Assembly: GCF_009189165.1 (NCBI RefSeq)
Contig: NZ_CP045118.1
Location: 4,650,001 to 4,714,000, forward strand
Origin: Pseudomonas sp. SCB32
Lineage (GTDB): Bacteria; Pseudomonadota; Gammaproteobacteria; Pseudomonadales; Pseudomonadaceae
Direction: 5' to 3'
DNA: 64,000 nt
Below the pieces are notes generated by a model, which was not told where the DNA came from, did no database searches, and worked only from the letters and a program-made list of their open reading frames with translations. This document shows positions 62,586 to 64,000 of this stretch, in pieces. The number at the start of each line of letters is the position of its first letter. Position 1 is the first letter of the stretch. The position numbers and the translations under genes were made by a program.

Positions 62586-63791
62586 ATGGAATCGACCGCG
62601 AACACCACTCGAAACACCAACGCTCGGACACCTCTGAATAGTTCAGCCCCGGTAGCGGTCCCTCACCAGCCCCATGCCTCCCCGTATAGTCCGTACCGCA
62701 CGGCGGACAATGAATACAGGTCCACCGCTTTCACCCAGCGCGATGCCGATACCAGGGACCAACGTCATTCCGAGCGATATTCCCTGATCATGGCTCCCGG
62801 CATGCACAGCTCCGTTGGAGAGGCCCGCGTGCCCAACCAGCCCACGCAGTCGGCCCATGAGGTAGAACCTGACGCCTGGGAGGTCGGCGGTACCGCCTAC
62901 GACGTGACGCCGCTCCCCGAGGTTCGTTCGCCAGTATCTGCTCAGGAATCACTCCAGGCCGAGAGGACGCTGGACGACGCGCTGCTGCCCGGTATCTCCG
63001 GCTTGCCGGCGCCCGCGTCACGCCTTCTTGAACCGACACCCAGGCCGGCATTGAACTGGGCGCTGATCGGTGGCATCGCCCTGGGCACGCTGCTCACTGC
63101 AGTGGTTATAACGCAATGGCGACCATGGGCAATCGATAGCACTGTCAGTGGCCCGCTCGATCACGATGCAGGCACCAGCACCTCGCTGACAGATGCCGAA
63201 AGCCACCACGAGGCCACTGTTGCCGCAACGCTGGAGCCCTCGGACAGCGGACATCTTTTCATCCCACCGTCCGAGCCCGTGCCGGAAGATTCACCCCCGG
63301 TGCATCCCGAACCCGAGTGGTCCGCCAGCCCGCCCTCGCCCGCCTCGGAAGCGGATGGCCAGATACAACCGGCCCAGCCGAGTCCCCTGGCTCAGGTGCC
63401 ATCGGCGTCCTTGGCGCCCGTCCCCCCGGATACGTCCGCACCGGGACAATCAGAATCCGCGCCACCTGCCAGTGGGGAGCAGAAAGCACGCCCTGCGCCT
63501 TTGCCAGCCATGACCATCACGGCGGCCAAGCCCGCACGTGTCACCAGGCCGCAACATCCTGACAGCGCGCATCCGCAGGCCAAGGTCGGCACGCTGATCG
63601 TCGCGATCAAGCCCTGGGGGGAGGTGTGGATCGACGGCCAGAAGCACGGCATCAGCCCGCCGCTACTCAAGCTGCAACTGCGCCCCGGAACCTACCTGAT
63701 AGAGCTTCGCAACCCGGGCCTGCCCAGCGTCAGCCAGAGGCTGCAGATCTCCGCCGGCCAGGCAACGACGCTGCAGCACAGCTTCCAGTGA
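62586..63791 (+). CDS. Single-pass membrane protein with PEGA-like C-terminal domain
   Basis: The 401-residue protein has a disordered, presumably cytoplasmic N terminus of about 150 residues, one membrane helix (WALIGGIALGTLLTAVVIT, about 159-177), a Pro/Ser-rich periplasmic stalk of about 150 residues and a C-terminal PEGA-like domain (GTLIVAIKPWGEVWIDGQKHG ... YLIELRNPGLPSVSQRL). PEGA domains occur in surface and Ser/Thr-kinase proteins; here no kinase catalytic domain exists. Start at 62586 lacks a clear Shine-Dalgarno, so the true start may differ. The following lipoprotein gene is 38 bases away and likely in the same operon. Confidence 0.75.
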   Translation: MESTANTTRNTNARTPLNSSAPVAVPHQPHASPYSPYRTADNEYRSTAFTQRDADTRDQRHSERYSLIMAPGMHSSVGEARVPNQPTQSAHEVEPDAWEVGGTAYDVTPLPEVRSPVSAQESLQAERTLDDALLPGISGLPAPASRLLEPTPRPALNWALIGGIALGTLLTAVVITQWRPWAIDSTVSGPLDHDAGTSTSLTDAESHHEATVAATLEPSDSGHLFIPPSEPVPEDSPPVHPEPEWSASPPSPASEADGQIQPAQPSPLAQVPSASLAPVPPDTSAPGQSESAPPASGEQKARPAPLPAMTITAAKPARVTRPQHPDSAHPQAKVGTLIVAIKPWGEVWIDGQKHGISPPLLKLQLRPGTYLIELRNPGLPSVSQRLQISAGQATTLQHSFQ

Positions 63792-63829
63792 ACCGCCGGC
63801 AAGACCACTTTCAGTAAACGGACAGCAGC

Positions 63830-64000
63830 ATGAAAACTAACCGCCTTTGGCCGACGTCGCTCCTGATCGCCTGCATGGCGGCGACGTCAGGTTGCAAAAA
63901 CCGGATCGAAGCGCCACCCGCACCCGCGCCAAACGAGACACAAGTGCGCGCCGAGAACACCTTCAATGAAGGGATGCGCCTGTACGAGGGTGGCCATTAC
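63830..64000 (+). CDS. Lipoprotein, cut by the right edge
   Basis: Only 57 codons are in the window. They encode a lipoprotein signal (MKTNRLWPTSLLIACMAA then the lipobox TSGC), a Pro/Ala-rich spacer and the beginning of a helix (AENTFNEGMRLYEGGHY) that looks like a first TPR helix. ACGGA precedes the ATG. With the PEGA-like protein it may form an envelope-assembly unit; the rest of the gene is needed. Confidence 0.75.
   Translation, partial: MKTNRLWPTSLLIACMAATSGCKNRIEAPPAPAPNETQVRAENTFNEGMRLYEGGHY

Noticed and set aside
62434..62637. A 67-codon frame before the PEGA-like gene
   Set aside because: No ribosome site, no domain, and overlap with the start of the longer gene.
1..64000. CRISPR array
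   Set aside because: Repeated sequences are inverted-repeat families scattered singly; there is no regular repeat-spacer array and no cas gene.
1..64000. tRNA, rRNA or insertion sequence
   Set aside because: No cloverleaf with conserved TTCGA arm, no rRNA motif and no transposase-like protein was found on reading.

Overview
The window is GC-rich (roughly 65%) chromosomal DNA of a Pseudomonas close to the P. aeruginosa group. Evidence: a complete wspABCDEFR operon next to prfB and lysS, a Tat-exported spermidine dehydrogenase closely resembling P. aeruginosa SpdH, a prfB with the classical programmed +1 frameshift, and several families of short Pseudomonas-type inverted repeats in almost every large intergenic gap. 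No tRNA, rRNA, CRISPR array or transposase was found.

Layout. (1) 0.2-5 kb, minus strand: macro-domain deacetylase, lipoprotein hydrolase with a small membrane protein, DUF1704 metallopeptidase-like protein with a lipoprotein, TetR regulator. (2) 5.3-8 kb: lysS and prfB. (3) 8.1-16.5 kb: the wsp surface-sensing/c-di-GMP operon, every junction overlapping. (4) 16.6-20.3 kb: VTT-like membrane protein, a chemoreceptor, a lipoprotein, a small hypothetical. (5) 20.5-35.9 kb: a catabolic and transport locus with DUF1185 protein, alpha/beta hydrolase, aldehyde dehydrogenase, two flavin reductases, carboxymuconolactone-decarboxylase-like protein, GntR/FCD regulator, NUDIX, DUF1330, a RibBX-type flavin-biosynthesis protein, a four-gene ABC importer, an NCS1 permease and a luciferase-like monooxygenase. 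Five copies of one operator, TATTA(T/C)GGTAT(A/T)CCA, sit in front of its transcription units and tie it into one regulon. (6) 36-41 kb: MHS-type transporter, GMC oxidoreductase and divergent LysR. (7) 41-42.7 kb: an AT-rich DUF2971 gene and an orphan phage-like immunity module (operator-overlapped promoter, structured C4-like leader RNA, RBS hairpin, BRO-N antirepressor). (8) 42.7-48.8 kb: small proteins, ecotin, and a bacterial O-GlcNAc-transferase-like protein between two DUF533 paralogues. (9) 49-60.3 kb: polyamine catabolism: LysR, two PatD-like dehydrogenases, a YdcSTUV-type importer, SpdH and an exported SnoaL-like protein. (10) 60.4-64 kb: a soluble chemoreceptor-like protein with its sensor domain at the C terminus, a small hypothetical, a PEGA-like membrane protein and a truncated lipoprotein at the edge.

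How it works together. The Wsp genes couple surface contact to c-di-GMP. In region 5 the set LLM monooxygenase, flavin reductase, alpha/beta hydrolase, chorismate-mutase-like DUF1185 protein, aldehyde dehydrogenase and NCS1 permease parallels the roles in the Rut pyrimidine-ring-opening pathway without being that operon. I infer an uncharacterised oxidative pathway, probably for a nitrogen heterocycle, with its own FMN-supply gene. In region 9 polyamine would be imported or cleaved in the periplasm by SpdH and the resulting aminoaldehydes oxidised by the two dehydrogenases; a LysR box pair marks the likely control. The best candidates for undescribed biology are the region 5 regulon and the stand-alone antirepressor module.
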